64,000 nucleotides of DNA from Inia geoffrensis (GCA_036417435.1 CM070901.1:162336044-162400043); one strand, 5' to 3'. Positions 32,771-45,022 are shown, counted from the first letter of the stretch. Translations and numbers: made by a program. The notes: generated by a model not told the origin, from the letters alone.

Positions 32771-32784
32771 CTCTTTGTTATTAC

Positions 32785-32990
32785 TTTTTTACTTAGTAGT
32801 TGAAACAATCTTAAAACCTAGCTATCCTCAGCCCCATTTCACAGGTGAGGGAGGGTGAGCACAGAAAGTTTAGATAATTTGTTTAAGGACACACAGCTAG
32901 TGAGTTGCAGAGATGGGGCTCAAACTTCATTCCATGTGACCCTAATGCCAGTGGTCTTAACTGCTAGGCTGCCCTGCACTAATGGCACAT
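32785..32990 (-). repeat. MIR SINE, antisense
   Basis: CCCCATTTCACAGGTGAGG, TTTAAGGACACACAGCTAGTG and GGTCTTAACTGCTAGGCTGCC in antisense order, down to the tRNA-like end. Confidence 0.85.
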
Positions 32991-33324
32991 GCTCCAGACC
33001 CTGCCCTCACACCAGCACCTGCTTGGTAGGGCCACACAGTGCTGTCAGGAGAGGCCACCTCAGGTGCTGGGCTTAGCTGCTGCCCTTTAAAGATGGGAGA
33101 AGAGGTCCTGGGGGCTGGGGAAGGGATTAGGGAGGGGTAGACCCCTGGCCTCTTCATGCCCTCCTGGACCCACCTAAAACCATTTTTAAGACTTAGACAA
33201 TGCTCACCAGAAGACAGGTGTCCTCTCAGGGGACTCTAGGTTCAATTTGCTGATCCTCACCCCAGAGATCTCAAATTGGCATCTCCTATGTTGGATGAGA
33301 AGGTGAGAAGGTGACAGAGCAGCT

Positions 33325-33470
33325 TCAGGAAGACAGTCCTGGGCTTCAATCTCAGCTCTCATGTGTTTGAGACCTAAGGTAGGCCTCAGCTTCCTCATCT
33401 GTTAAATGGCTATAAAAGTAGAGCCTATCTCAGCAGGATGTCACAGCAGAATAATGGATGCTGAGCATTC
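33325..33470 (+). repeat. MIR SINE fragment, sense
   Basis: CAGTCCTGGGCTTCAATCTCAG head, then GGCCTCAGCTTCCTCATCTG and TTAAATGGCTATAAAAG core. Confidence 0.8.
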
Positions 33471-33960
33471 AGGACAGCAGCTGGCAAACAGAGCACGGCC
33501 TTTAAAGAAGTTAGCATCTGTTGATAACATCATTCTCCACACACAGGCAAGGTCATGTTGGCTTCCCCTGACATGGTTTCTTCCTGGCCTTTGCACTGAA
33601 GACTTATCTGGAGCCTAGGGTGACCCTAGTTCTCCCGGTCCCAAAAGTCTATCCTCTGGAATCGTGTTAAGTTTCAAGGACAGATGTGGGAGACAGACCA
33701 GGGCCAGGTCTCAGCTCAGTGTCCTTGGAGGCTCCTCAAGCCACCTGGAGCCCCTGGACCTCACCAAGCCCAGCTACCTTCTGGGCTGGAGCAGGTACAC
33801 CTGCTCTGATGGAGCTGAGCCCTGACTGCAAGGTTCCCCTGCTGGTGTGTGAATTCAGGGGACATTTGTCAAACGCCACTGGAGAAGAAAATGCTGAAAA
33901 CTACTGAGAGATAGCAGCCTTTCTCAGTATGGGAGGAAAACTGAGGATTCTGAGGTGAGA
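33471..33960. other. No gene seen
   Basis: Unique-looking DNA without a recognisable domain or repeat. Confidence 0.45.
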
Positions 33961-33964
33961 CAGT

Positions 33965-34115
33965 GTCGGCCTGGGGCTGGAATCTCTGTCTTCTGCCATG
34001 AGGTTGTGTGTGGCCTTAGGAAACTTCCTTCTCCTCTCCAAAGAGCCTTGGATTCCTCGTCTATCAGCTGGGGTGTTGCCATCTACTCACAGAGCTGTTG
34101 AGAATGTGAGACAGG
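33965..34115 (+). repeat. MIR SINE fragment, sense
   Basis: GTGTGTGGCCTTAGGAAAC, CTTGGATTCCTCGTCTATC and AGAGCTGTTGAGAATGTGAG follow MIR order, diverged. Confidence 0.65.
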
Positions 34116-34139
34116 AGTAGAGCTAGGAGCAGAAGCTCA

Positions 34140-34340
34140 TTTACAGCAACAATGAGCATTTATTAAGTGCCAGGTGAAGCACTGTCCAGTCATTGTCTCA
34201 TTGTATCCTAACAACAACCCCTTGGAGTAGGCACTATCATGACTTCCATTAACAGATGAGGCAAGGCTCAGAGAGATTGAGTATCTTAGCCAAGATCACA
34301 CAGCTGGTCACAGGAGAAGCTGGCCTTGAACTTGGGGCAA
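34140..34340 (-). repeat. MIR SINE, antisense
   Basis: GAGCATTTATTAAGTGCCAGG, AACAACAACCCCTTGGAGT, CAGATGAGGCAAGGCTCAGAG and GATCACACAGCTGGTCACAGG. Close to full length. Confidence 0.9.
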
Positions 34341-35079
34341 TGGAAGCCCACACAGGACCCTCTCCCAGAGCCTCTGCCTCCACAGCAGGGCCTGTCAAGG
34401 AGTGCAGTGTCTTCCCTCCCTCCACATAGCCTGCGCATCCCCACCCTAAGACCCTCCCCGCTCTTTCCCTCCCATGCCTCAAAGCGGCAACCTGCACGGA
34501 TGTCTAGTGGGGGCTGGGCTCATCTACAAGTACAGAAGTGGGTTCTGCACCAGATGGAGCTGGACCAGAGGCAGCTTGAAGACTCCGTGACGCCGAGCAG
34601 GAAAGTCACTGAGCCTCTAAATGCAGGCAGCAGGAGTTATCGCTAAGTTAGAAGATGAAGGTTTACCACTGCAGGGCTTGGCGAGCCCTTGCCCAAGACC
34701 TTCTGCTGTTGCTTTCCTGACCCTCCCTGGCCATTGACAGGGAAGCTCAGAGATTTCGTGCTTTTAATAAAGCAGGTGGCCAGTGTAAGAGAAACTTCCA
34801 GTTGGGTGACTCTCCCGGAGGCTGGAGACAACTCTGGCTGAGCCCAGGGAAGTCAGAGGTAAGCCCCTCACCTTGTTGTACATCCTCAGGTGGGTCATCA
34901 ACTCCAGCACTGGTCACCAGTGCATCCACAAGTAGGGACTGGCCTCCTTCCTCCTGCCTGGCTAGTGCCCCAGAGACCTCCCCAGTTTCCTTCATGGATT
35001 ATTGTTGTCTTAAAAATCAAAAACCTAGAGTTGATTTCAAAGCTGTCATGAGGTAGAGAGGAAGCAAAGGGGCTGAGGG
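34341..35079. other. No gene seen
   Basis: Unique-looking DNA with many short frames and no domain. Confidence 0.45.
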
Positions 35080-35200
35080 CCAGTCTGGTCTGGTGTGAAT
35101 CCAGACTTTACCACTTACTGGTGGCATGAACTTCTGACCTCATGTGAGTTACTCCCATCTCTGAGTTTTGGTTTTCTTTGCTGCTCAGTGAAGCCAAGTT
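35080..35200 (+). repeat. MIR SINE fragment, sense
   Basis: GTGTGAATCCAGACTTTACC, ACTTACTGGTGGCATGAAC and CCCATCTCTGAGTTTTGG fit the MIR head and core. Confidence 0.75.
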
Positions 35201-35736
35201 TCCTAACCTCTAGGCTGCGCTGACCATGTTTGCGGCACTTTGGTTCTTGACGTTGTTTAGTGGGTGACTTGCTCCTGTGGGCGGCTGTTTTCTGCCCTGC
35301 CTGGGAGTCCCCAGAGTCAAGGCTGAGTAAGGGTCTGCATCCTGGGGAGGCTTCCTGGGGGAGTGGTCAGCAGTGGGAGACGCCAGCCACTCCTTCCTTA
35401 CAGCAGCCCCTGGTCTTAGGGCTCAGTGAGTTCTGGGGGGCACACAGAGCCCCCTGGGATTTGCAATATGTTCCTGCCCCGAGGATCAGCTGAGAGCTGA
35501 CTGCTGCTGAAAACAGACTCCTCCTTCCTCAGAACTTGAAGCCCTCGGGTCTGAGTCCCATATCCCCATGTTGGCATCGGCAGCAAATATGGGGTGGGAG
35601 GAGTGTGCAATTCAGAGAGAAAAATTAATGGATTCATTGACAAATAGAGACAGAGATACAAGGTGGGCTTTATGCCCACTCAGAGAAGGAGGTACACCTG
35701 CGCACATAGGGGCATTCACGCAGAGAGGTGCGTGCA

Positions 35737-35740
<4 letters not shown>
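35201..35740. other. No gene seen
   Basis: Unique-looking DNA. Frames lack domains. Confidence 0.4.

Positions 35741-35771
<31 letters not shown>
35741..35771. repeat. (CA)n microsatellite
   Basis: About 15 uninterrupted CA units, preceded by a CGTGCACGCG imperfect stretch. Confidence 0.95.
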
Positions 35772-35774
<3 letters not shown>

Positions 35775-35840
35775 TTCACACAGCTGGCCAGTGGCAGATC
35801 CAGCATTTGAATCTACATCTGAGTGTCTCCAGCATGCTTC
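35772..35840 (-). repeat. MIR fragment, antisense
   Basis: CACACAGCTGGCCAGTGGCAG then CCAGCATTTGAATCTACATC matches the antisense tRNA-proximal part of MIR. The CA microsatellite abuts it. Confidence 0.55.
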
Positions 35841-36976
35841 CCTTTGCCAGGGGAGAGAAGAGCTTCATGGGAAGCAGAGGCCCAGGCAGAAGGAGTCTGG
35901 GGTCTTCAGGGGTTGGTGTTTTTCCACCAGCTGAAGCCCTAGAAACTGAGCCTCGAAAAGAAGGTTCAAGGTCATGACTTTGAGGCTCAGAGAAGCCCTT
36001 GGGGCCGAGAACGTCATGTTTGTCAGCCCCGGCTCTCTGGGAAGCAGACACTGAGAGGGAATCTGGAAGGTGAGAGTTTCATTTGTGAGTAAAACCTGTG
36101 AAAGATAAAAGGGAGACATCATAATTGGGTGGGGCAAGTTCTGATGAGGTTCTAATCAAGTTTCCATCACCCCCCTGGGGTGTACCTGAGTAAAGGCTGC
36201 CATTAGCAGTCCCATATGGGACAGGAAGGGCCACCCCCAGTATCTGTGCTGTGCTCCATCACTGGAGAGCAGGGCCAGGCCTCAAGGACTATGGCAGGAC
36301 CCAGAGGCACCGCAACCACCTGCAATCCTCACACTGGGTGGCCAGTTTTTGTTGGCGTCCAGGCAGGGTGCCTCTGTGACTGCCACACCGAGCCTAAGCC
36401 TAGGCTTTGGCTTCCAGTGTCACTGAAGTAGTTTGGGGGCTGTTCTCATCGCACCTGAGGTTTCAAAACTTGGGCTCCCTCTAACTGTGAGCCCTTCTCA
36501 GTGTCCTGTATCAGACAGGTCTGAGATCCTGGAGAGATTTCATGAACCTTAGAGAGCTGAAGTTCTTGATCGGAGGTCCCTGGATGAGCTTCAGGGATGC
36601 CAAAGTTCCCTGAACCCCTTAAGCTTGAGTGAATGTAACAATGATTTTATATCCTGTTGATGCGTTTAGGTCCATCCCAGGTGAGGTGGGAGCAGGGTGC
36701 TGGATACCCCTGCATCCAGGAGGGGAAGGAATATGGAGCTCAGAGGCCATCTCTGGAGGGAAGAGCGTGCGGGGAAGAGGAGCTGCGATGGAAGGGAAGG
36801 TCACCTCTCTGTAAATCAGGTCATAAAGCGTGAAACTAGCCAGGGTTTAAGCCAACAGTTTTGAGATCTCAGGTAGCAGACACCCAGGGGAGCCCAAATG
36901 TAATGTTTACAGGCACGTAGGCATTCTCCTGAGCAGAAAGTGAAAAGATTTCATCAGATTCTCAAAGACATCTGTT
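35841..36976. other. No gene seen
   Basis: Mostly unique. The part 36045-36420 has the look of an old LTR or similar repeat that I cannot name. Confidence 0.4.
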
Positions 36977-37213
36977 TAGGTTAGGTTTTTTTTTTTTTTT
37001 TTTTTTTGCAGTACACGGGCCTCTCACTGTTGTGGCCTCTCCCGTTGTGGAGCACAGACTCCGGACGCGCAGGCTCAGCGGCCATGGCTCACGGGCCCAG
37101 CCGCTCCGCGACATGTGGGATCTTCCCAGACCAGGACACGAACCCATGTCCCCTGCATCGGCAGGCGGACTCTCAACCACTGCGCCACCAGGGAAGCCCT
37201 AGGTTAGGTTTTT
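36977..37213 (-). mobile_element. CHR-type cetacean SINE, antisense, with target-site duplication
   Basis: The body is 36991-37199, with 22 T at its tail end (reversed poly-A, overlapping the duplication), then GCAGTACACGGGCCTCTCAC through CGCCACCAGGGAAGCCC. The 14-bp flanks TAGGTTAGGTTTTT at 36977-36990 and 37200-37213 are identical. Long tail and perfect flanks suggest a fairly recent insertion. Confidence 0.96.
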
Positions 37214-37499
37214 GCTGCAGTAACAAACCACCCCCAAATCTCAGTAAATGAACACCTAAGTAATTTATTTCCTCCTCTGATAAACCCCACTGGACTCTCA
37301 GTGTAAGAGTGAACCCTAAAAGTAAACTGTGGACTTTGGGTAATGATGATGTCAACTTAGGTCCAACCTTGGTGGCAAATGTCCCATTCTGGTGAGTGAT
37401 GCTGGTAATGGTGGAGGCTAGGTATGTGTGGTAGTGGGGGATATATCAGAAATCTCTCTTCCTTCCTCCCCAATTTTTTGTAGGCCTACAACTCCTCTT
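37214..37499. other. No gene seen
   Basis: Sequence such as GCTGCAGTAACAAACCACCCC near 37215 may be the outer edge of the antisense MLT1-like LTR that continues at 37500. The remainder is unassigned. Confidence 0.4.
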
Positions 37500-37965
37500 T
37501 AAAAAATAAAGTCTTTAAAAAAACCCAACCAATTTATTATCTTAATGTTCTGGAGATCAGGAGTCTAAAATGGGGGAGTAGAGTTCCATTCCTTTTGGAG
37601 AGTCTAGGAGAAGCTTCCTTTATTTTCCTTTTTCATTTATCGTTTCCTTGTCTTTTCCATCTTCTACAGGTGGCCCACTTGCCTTCACTCATGGCCCTGC
37701 ATCATTCAGTCTGATGCTGTCATCACATCTCCTCCAGCTCACTTGCCTTTCTCTCTCTCACTTATAAGGACCTTTGTGATTACGTTGGGCCCACCTCGAA
37801 AATCCTGGATCGTCTCCCCATCCCAAGATCCCTAATTTAATGACATCTGCAAAGTTCTTTTTGACATGTAAGGTAACATATTTACAGGTTCCAGGCATCA
37901 GGATGTGAATATCTTTGGACAGCCCTTATTCTGCCTACCACTGTCTGTCCTCTGGCCCCCAAAGA
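37500..37965 (-). repeat. MLT1-like LTR, antisense
   Basis: AATTTATTATCTTAATGTTCTGG, GAGATCAGGAGTCTAAAATGG, AAGGACCTTTGTGATTACG, TTGGGCCCACCTCGAAAATCC and ACATATTTACAGGTTCCAGG follow the reverse complement of MaLR-type LTRs. Solo LTR, no coding part. Confidence 0.65.
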
Positions 37966-38245
37966 GTCATGTCTATTCTACATGCAAAACTCATTCACCC
38001 CATCCCAACATCCCCAAAAGTCTCAATCCATTTATAGCATCAACTCAGAGTGAAAAATCTCCTCAGCTCAAAAGCCCCAAATCTCAGGATCTAAATCACC
38101 TAAGTCAGTTATCTGGTGGGATTCTGGGTATGATACACCCTGGGGCAAAACTCCTCTCCATCTGGAGACCTGTTGGAACTAGAATTGGACACCTCAGTGT
38201 CCTCATCCATAGAACAGGGATATTAATGGTTTCCACCTTGTATCA

Positions 38246-38282
38246 GAGTTCATCCAGAGAAGCAGAACCAGTGACAAATTAG

Positions 38283-38283
<1 letters not shown>
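38246..38283. repeat. Edge of an unassigned interspersed repeat
   Basis: GAGTTCATCCAGAGAAGCAGAACC immediately before the TG microsatellite is a motif I associate with a common mammalian interspersed repeat. The following 38335-38680 may be its body. Family not assigned. Confidence 0.4.
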
Positions 38284-38321
<38 letters not shown>

Positions 38322-38334
38322 TGTATGTGTGTGT
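38284..38334. repeat. (TG)n microsatellite with TA interruptions
   Basis: About 15 pure TG units followed by two imperfect units containing TGTA. Confidence 0.95.
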
Positions 38335-39834
38335 TTACTAAGGGATTTATCAGAGGGAACCAGCTTCTGCAGTAACAGTGCAGCTGGCTAAGCAAGGCTG
38401 TCTCCACATCTGATCCTGGAGCCCAAAGTCCACAGGCAGGCAGGCAGGAAGGGAAGATCGCAAGCGGGATGGGAGCGCATGAAGACGGGCTGAACACATG
38501 TCTACTCTGGGTGACTCTGATCTTGGTGATAAGCGTATCTGCAGAAGCCGGGCCCTTTGTCACGGAGCTGAACACACCACACACCTGACCCAGGAGTCAG
38601 AGAACTGAAGGAAGATCTGGGGGAACAGAGAGAAATTTCAGGCTCAACTCGCTTCCCGCTGACAATCGGCAGATCAGCAGCAATTTGTGTGTGCTGCCCC
38701 TTAGCTGCTGCCCCTGCTGTACCGCCAAGTCTCATGGTTGTACCTCCTTTGTACCCATCCTAACAGGAAATGCGGGTAGAAGGGAATTCTGGGAACAAAG
38801 CTGTGCCCAGGTTGTCACATTAGGAAGCCATCACGCACTTCCTAGAGCTGCTGGAGGAAACAGGCAGCGTCTGAAAAGACCGCCCCAGCAATGTTAGGGC
38901 TCATCACTGTTATTATGATGGCTATCACATGACCTGGCCCATCAGTCCACATGGGGAGCGTGTTTATGGTGAGAGGGTCCCCTTTCATGGAGAGCCACAC
39001 TGAGGATCATGGAGAGAGAACAGAAAACATGCTATTCCGTCTTCCCTTGGAGTTCAGGAAAAAGTAATTAAGTCTCAGGCTGGAGGAGGCTGAAGGAGGG
39101 TGGATAGCCATCCTTGAGGGCTGGAGAGTATGAACTTTCTGCAAAGCTGGAGACCTACTTTGCTGGGACCAAAGCAATGTGCAAAAATATAAAGGATGCA
39201 AAGAAAAAGAGAACCTATAGAACACAGCAGTGGGAGGCTGGAAGCTGGAAAAGAGGGATAAATCTGGCTGGAGAGGAGCCATTGAGATGTAACTGTGGCA
39301 GGAACACATCTGGGTTTCTATTTGTGTGAAATGAATGATCCCTGATCCAGTTGTGTTGCCAGATTTGGGAGAAGAAAAAGGAAATGTCCCACAGTTGCTG
39401 AGAACCTGAGGGCTGAACCTTACAATATGGGTTCTGGGTTCTGGTTTTAAATTTCCTTAGTTGTGGAGTCTAAGTTGAACACAATGGGATCTTTCTGTGA
39501 TGCCTGGTGTCAGGGTTGGATTTAGGGTTGGGTGGAGGGGTGTTCTGGTGTCTATGCAGGGAGAGGTCATTTTCTTGGGATGAGAGAGAAGGCAGAGCTG
39601 AGTCAGCACCAAAAGTGGGATGGGTTGGAGCTGGTAGGACTGCAGTTGGAGGGATGAGGTGGCAGTGAAAGGGAAGGTGACTCAGAGCTGAGAGGGAGGG
39701 GCAGATAGTTCCAAACAGGGCTGCGGGCTTTGGAGAATAATATTGCAAGTAGGGAGAGGCAGGTATGAGGTGCCCCCTGTGTGAATGGACTGGGGGGTGG
39801 CAGTGCTAGCAGCTCAAAGGTACAGGAGTTCCCT
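38335..39834. other. No gene seen
   Basis: Mixed unique and unassigned DNA. Frames lack recognisable domains. Confidence 0.4.
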
Positions 39835-40165
39835 GGACCTCCCAGGTCTGCTGCTATAACAAATTATCACAGACAGGATGGCTTATAAACCACATTTATT
39901 TCTCATAGTTCTGGAGTTGGGAAGTGCAAGAACAAGGCACCAGCAGATCCGGTGTCTGGTTCCTAGAGGTTCTTTCTAGCTATAACCACACAGGGTGGAA
40001 GGGGTGAGGAAGGTCTCTGGTCACTTCTATAAGGGCACTGATCTCATTCATAGGGCCCCACCCTCATGACTGAAGCACCTTCCAAAGGCCCCACCTCCTA
40101 ATACCACCACAGGCGATGCTAGGTTTCAGCATATGAATTTGGGGGGACACATTTAGTCTCTAGCA
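39835..40165 (-). repeat. MLT1-like LTR, antisense
   Basis: CTGCTGCTATAACAAATTATC, CAGACAGGATGGCTTATAAAC, TTTCTCATAGTTCTGGAG, TAGGGCCCCACCCTCATGAC, and ATATGAATTTGGGGGGACACA followed by CTCTAGCAG. This is the MLT1 LTR read in reverse, nearly complete. Confidence 0.85.
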
Positions 40166-40319
40166 GGGGTAATAGCACCCCCAAAGATTGCAGTGGGGGT
40201 AATATAACCTGGAATATGCAACAGGCACAACCCAGAGCATGGCATATGGAAGGTCCCTGATAAACAGAGCCCTCTCTCCACCCACCCCAGGCCAGAACAA
40301 CACCGTCATGCTTCTGGGA

Positions 40320-40510
40320 CTCGTGTCCTGCTCCACTCACTTCTTCCTGGCTGTGACCTTGGGCAAGCCCTCCTGAGACTTAGTTTCCTCATTTGCAAAT
40401 TAAGGATAATAATAGCATCTTCCTTCAAGTCACGTGAGGACTCACTGAGATGATACTTGTAATGTGCCTGGCTCAGGGCCTGCACAGAAGGCACTCTCGA
40501 TTAAAGGCAA
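40320..40510 (+). repeat. MIR SINE, sense
   Basis: CTGTGACCTTGGGCAAGCCC (40351), TTAGTTTCCTCATTTGCAAA, TTAAGGATAATAATAGCATC and GTGCCTGGCTCAGGGCCTGC in order. Well preserved. Confidence 0.9.
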
Positions 40511-42654
40511 CTGGCATCACCTTGAGCTGGGGGCTCTGCAGGGGCCTCTTAGTGAAGCCCTGGACCCATAGGAAGGTTGTTCCCACAATGATCATTTGCT
40601 TCAGGTGTTCTTTCCAGAATCTTCCATGGGATCCTTGGCTGTCCCTCTTCTGCCCCCTGGCCATCTCCTGTCTCTCTGTCCAGCTTTGGCAGGGCCGATC
40701 TGACCTGAACTTCATCTCTGGATATGGATTCTCTGTGCTCACAAAACTATCCATTTGCTGTCAGTATCCCACTGAAATCGTTACTCTCCTCCACCTGGTT
40801 AATGGCTGGAGCACAGTGTTGTTGGGGCAACTATGAACAATTCAGACTGCACACACTCTCCTCACTCCCCCCTCACCAGCAATTTGGGAAAATGCAGCCA
40901 ATTCTTTAGACACCTCATGTAAAAAGCAGAGTTTCCACAGTATGAGCTATTCCTTTTTTTCTTTCTTTTGTTTTCTTTTAAACAGTCTTGACAGTCTCCC
41001 TTGCTCATTATTCTGTCTCATGGAAGATCTCAAAAGTGTGATGATTCTAGGGAATTCATGAACTCTTGGGAAGTTGCAGCTCCTAAAAACGTACTCATTT
41101 ACAGCGTGAAATATGGCTCTGCGTGTGTATAACCCCAGGCAATTTCATGGGGCCAGGAAGGTGGGGGCTTGAATTGCTTCGCTGTAGAGCCGTCTGTAAT
41201 TACCTGCTTCTTACTGGTGCTCATGCCCTCAGTTTCAAATTGAGAACTCAGAGAAAGTGATGCAGCAAATGTGGTCCCTCAACCCTGCCTCGGCCCTGTG
41301 ACGCAGCCAGGTAAGGTCCCACCTGCACTTCTCACCTGTACAGCTCCCTTGAGCCCAGGCCCCTTCTCTGGCTGACTCCACTTTGGGGCTCCAGGCCCTG
41401 ACTCTGGACATTTGTCTGTGGCCTTGGCATGGGGTCTGTGAGTCTTGCTGTCCCTCATGTCTTGCTCCAGCCTCTCGGGTCCTTCCCACTGCAGAACCAA
41501 GCAGACGGCCTGGCAGGTGGAACAGAGCTGGATTTCATACCATCCTCAGGCCTGGGCAAGAGGCTGTGCCATGGACAATGTAGAGGACCCTGCTCTGTCC
41601 ATGCCCGCCCCATGGCATCAGGAATCTCTGGAGCCAAAGGGGTGATGGGCCCACCTGGAGGCTACCTGACACCCTCACAATTCCAGACACTTTTTGGCAC
41701 ATTTTGGTGCCTGGGACTCCAGAATTCCCTGCCCAGGTTGTCTGAAGCCCACTTCCTGACCCAGGTCAGCCGTCAGAGGTAGAGTCACAGTGAAGAGGAA
41801 TCAGGGTTCCCATCTCTGATAAGAGGGCTTGCTGGCATAGCTGAGACCCTTCTATTGCAGGTGGGTTTCTGCCATGGCAGGGGTGGAAGTGTCCAGAGGT
41901 TGCTGGAGCCATCAGGGAAATGAGAGTCACCAAGGGGGCACTGTCCCTGATCCCTCAATTTCTGATCAGTATCAAGTTCTAAATATCAAAATTCATAGAA
42001 TCATAGTATCTCAGGGCTGCAGGGACATTGATCTAGGCATTAACTGAGAACCTGATGTGGCAAGGATAAGGTTTATCACCATGCCTGTGTTCATAGCCAT
42101 CCCCTCCACTCTGCTCCCAAGAGCAGTTTAGTCTCTGCCTACTCAGCAGTAATCTGGGACCTTGGCCCACAAGAGCTCTGTTTAAGGACAATTTGCTTAT
42201 CCTGGAACCCAGGGCCCCTGTATCCTCCACACAGAGTGATCTTGACTGCCACTCCCCCAGAAATGCTTGGACCAGGGACATTGGGAGGCCCCTCCCAAGG
42301 CTGGCTGAGCCCATGGAGTTTTCAGACAATGAGGGCTGCTTAGGCAGGGGTGCAGAGAAAGTCCCAGAGCTTCTCCAAGTGTGGGCTCTGTACTGGAATC
42401 AGCCAGCACAACACAAAACCTATTGAGCCCAGATCCCCACTGAGGGGTCCACCTGGTGCAGGCGGACCCAGCTCAGAGGATCTAGCACTGGGCACTCTGT
42501 CCACACCTATGTCAGTGTGAAGGATCTCCAGGGGGCTCAAGGGCCACACTCAGCATCTCTGGAGGGGGAGGGTTTCTGCCTGGTCAGCAGCCACCTGCCA
42601 GATGCCTGGGTCTCCACCATGAGCATGGGTAAAGCACGTGCTCATGGCGTCTCC
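40511..42654. other. No gene seen; unique DNA
   Basis: No repeat recognised with confidence. 41005-41275 is a unique mixed-composition block (see findings). The several 90-130 codon frames here overlap on both strands and have no recognisable domain. Confidence 0.45.
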
Positions 42655-42750
42655 ATCTAAGCCCTCCCCAAACGACCTGCCCCAAATCACCCAGTAGGAA
42701 GTTAGAGCAGAGACTGAACCCAGGGCCTGCTGATCCCTTCCCTAGACACA
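42655..42750 (-). repeat. MIR fragment, antisense
   Basis: CTGCCCCAAATCACCCAGTAGG then GAGACTGAACCCAGGGCCTG is the antisense tRNA-proximal half of MIR. Confidence 0.65.
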
Positions 42751-43429
42751 CTCTCTCAATCCCAGCAGCCCCGGGGGCTGGTCTTCCAGCCTCTGCTCGA
42801 CCCCTTCACAGACAGGGTGCTCTCTACCTCCCAAGCCAGCCAGAGCATCTCATGGTGTTCTGTGTGGAAGGAAACAGACCAACACACCTGTCCAAGTTCT
42901 CCAGGCCCCAGGACAGGTCCTGACCATACTCTGAGCCCCTTCCCTGCAAGTGGGGAGGACAGGGCACCAGCCAGAGGCTCAGGTTCAAGTCATGGCCCTG
43001 CATCCTCACTGCACCCCCCAGGGCTGCTTCCCCCTCAGGAAGGGAGACTCAGACACTTAAATGATACCTGTGCTCCCCAACCTATTCCACCCCGTGTTCT
43101 GTGATTGCCCTCATCCCTGTTAGTTTTTTACCATGGTCTCCTCTGCAGGTTCTTTCAGAGCTGGGAGCTCATTCTCGGGGAGCCGTCCCTGTTCTCATGA
43201 TCTGCCCCTGTCTGGACTCTGAGCTCCCCTCAACAAGGTTTAATCCCCTTTTCCAGCCTGAGGTTTATTCTTTTCTATTTGTTATTCAAGTTGGAACATG
43301 GCAGGTCAGTGCTGTGTCTCAACAGGGGAGAGGTTCAGGGTAGAAACACAAAGCCTCTGACCACCCCCCAAATCTCCTCATATCAGAGCTGGGGGATGGG
43401 GCACAGCAAAGCCCAGTGGAGGCCAGTGG
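42751..43429. other. No gene seen
   Basis: Unique-looking DNA. A small L2-like hint (CTGGGAGCTCATTCTCGGGG) near 43160 is too weak to call. Confidence 0.4.
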
Positions 43430-43575
43430 GAGACTGAGTTTCCCACCTGGACTCTACCTGTGACCCTGTGTGACCTCATGCAGGTCACTGCCTCTGTCTG
43501 AGCCGTGGATTTTTTTCATCAGTAATGTGGGGCAGAACCATGCCCTTGGCTACCTCCCAGGAAGGTTGTAAAAAG
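43430..43575 (+). repeat. MIR SINE fragment, sense
   Basis: CTGTGTGACCTCATGCAGGTC, CTGCCTCTGTCTGAGCCGTGG and GGCTACCTCCCAGGAAGGTTG. Confidence 0.7.
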
Positions 43576-43599
43576 AAAATGGAAGAAAAGAGGAAAAGG

Positions 43600-45022
43600 G
43601 ACTCTGTTGATTAGAGTGTTCAGCATATTAACCTTGAATGTAGCTATGAGGTCGTCAAGGGTCAGCATTTTACTATCAGCTTTATGTTCCTCTCTTCTAG
43701 GTTTGTTGTTTGTTTCTCTTTCGCTCCTTTCCTGTGTTCTTTTGAATTAGTTAAATCTATCTTTTTGAATTCCACTTTTATTTATCTATTGGCATTTTAG
43801 CTATACCTACTTGTATTTCTTAAATGATTGATCTAAAGATTACAAAGCACATCTGTAACTTTTAACCTTGCATCTGTGTAAGTCCATTTTGTGCCTTCCC
43901 TCATTATCCTTTGTGATATAGTTGTCATATATATTATATCTACATACATTATAAATTCCACAATTCAATATGATACTTTTTTGCTTTAAAAAGTCTGATG
44001 TATTTTAAGAAAATAAAATGAAAAAAATAGTCTTTTATACTCACACATTTCTCATTTCTGCTGTTCTTCAATATTTTCTTGAATATTTAAATTTCCATCT
44101 GGCACCACTTTCCCTCAGCTTAAAGAACTTTCTTCAGTATTTCTTATAGTTCAGTTCTGCTGGTTATAAATTCCCTTAGTTTTCTTTTATCTAAAAATGT
44201 TCCTATTTCACTTTTGGTCATGAGTGATATTTGTGCTGGATATAGAATTCTGGATTGACCATGCTTTAAAGATGCAATTTGATTGTCACATGACCTCCAT
44301 TGTTTCTCAGTAGAAATCAGCAGTCAATCAAATTGTTGTTTCTCTCCATGTAATATGTCATTTTCTCCAACTGCTTTCAAAATTTTCTCAACTGGGTTTC
44401 AGCAGTTTGACTATGATACACCTAGGTGTAATTTTCTTTGAATTCATTCTGGTTGGGGCTTGCTAAGCTTCATATATCTGTAAATATTTGTCTTTCACCA
44501 AATGTGAGGAATTTCCAGCCAACACTTATTCAAGTAGTTTCTTCTACCTTTCACACACATTCACACATGTGTCTGTACACACACACATTCTTTTAGGGCT
44601 GCAGTTCCATATATGCTAAGTTTTTCTTTTGATATTATTCTACAGACAACTGAGACTCTTTTTAATTTTAATTTCTATATCTTTTAGGTTGGAAATTTCT
44701 ATTGATGCATCTTCAATTTCTTGGTTCTTTCTTCTGTCTTCACTTTTCTGTTAACACATCCACTGTTTTGTTTAATATTGCATATTTTAGGTCTACAATT
44801 TCCATTGGTTCATTTTTATAGTTTTATTTCACTGCTGGGATTTTTAAAATCTTTTCATTCATTATTCTGAACATATTTTTCTTTACCATCATGAGCTTAA
44901 CTATAATACCTGCTTCATAATTCTAGCATTTGCATTATCCTGTGTCTGATAAGTCTAATGTTTGGATCATCCTGAGATTGTTCTCCACTGACTGCCCTTC
45001 TCCTGATTTTAGTTCACACTTT
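43600..45022 (-). repeat. L1/HAL1-type LINE, antisense
   Basis: GATATAGAATTCTGGATTGACC, GTAGAAATCAGCAGTCAATC, TTCTCAACTGGGTTTCAGCAG, TGCTAAGCTTCATATATCTG and CTGATAAGTCTAATGTTTGG match the style of the antisense ORF1/5'UTR blocks at 7970 and 9740. AT-rich, with no open frame. Two SINEs follow immediately. Confidence 0.6.
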
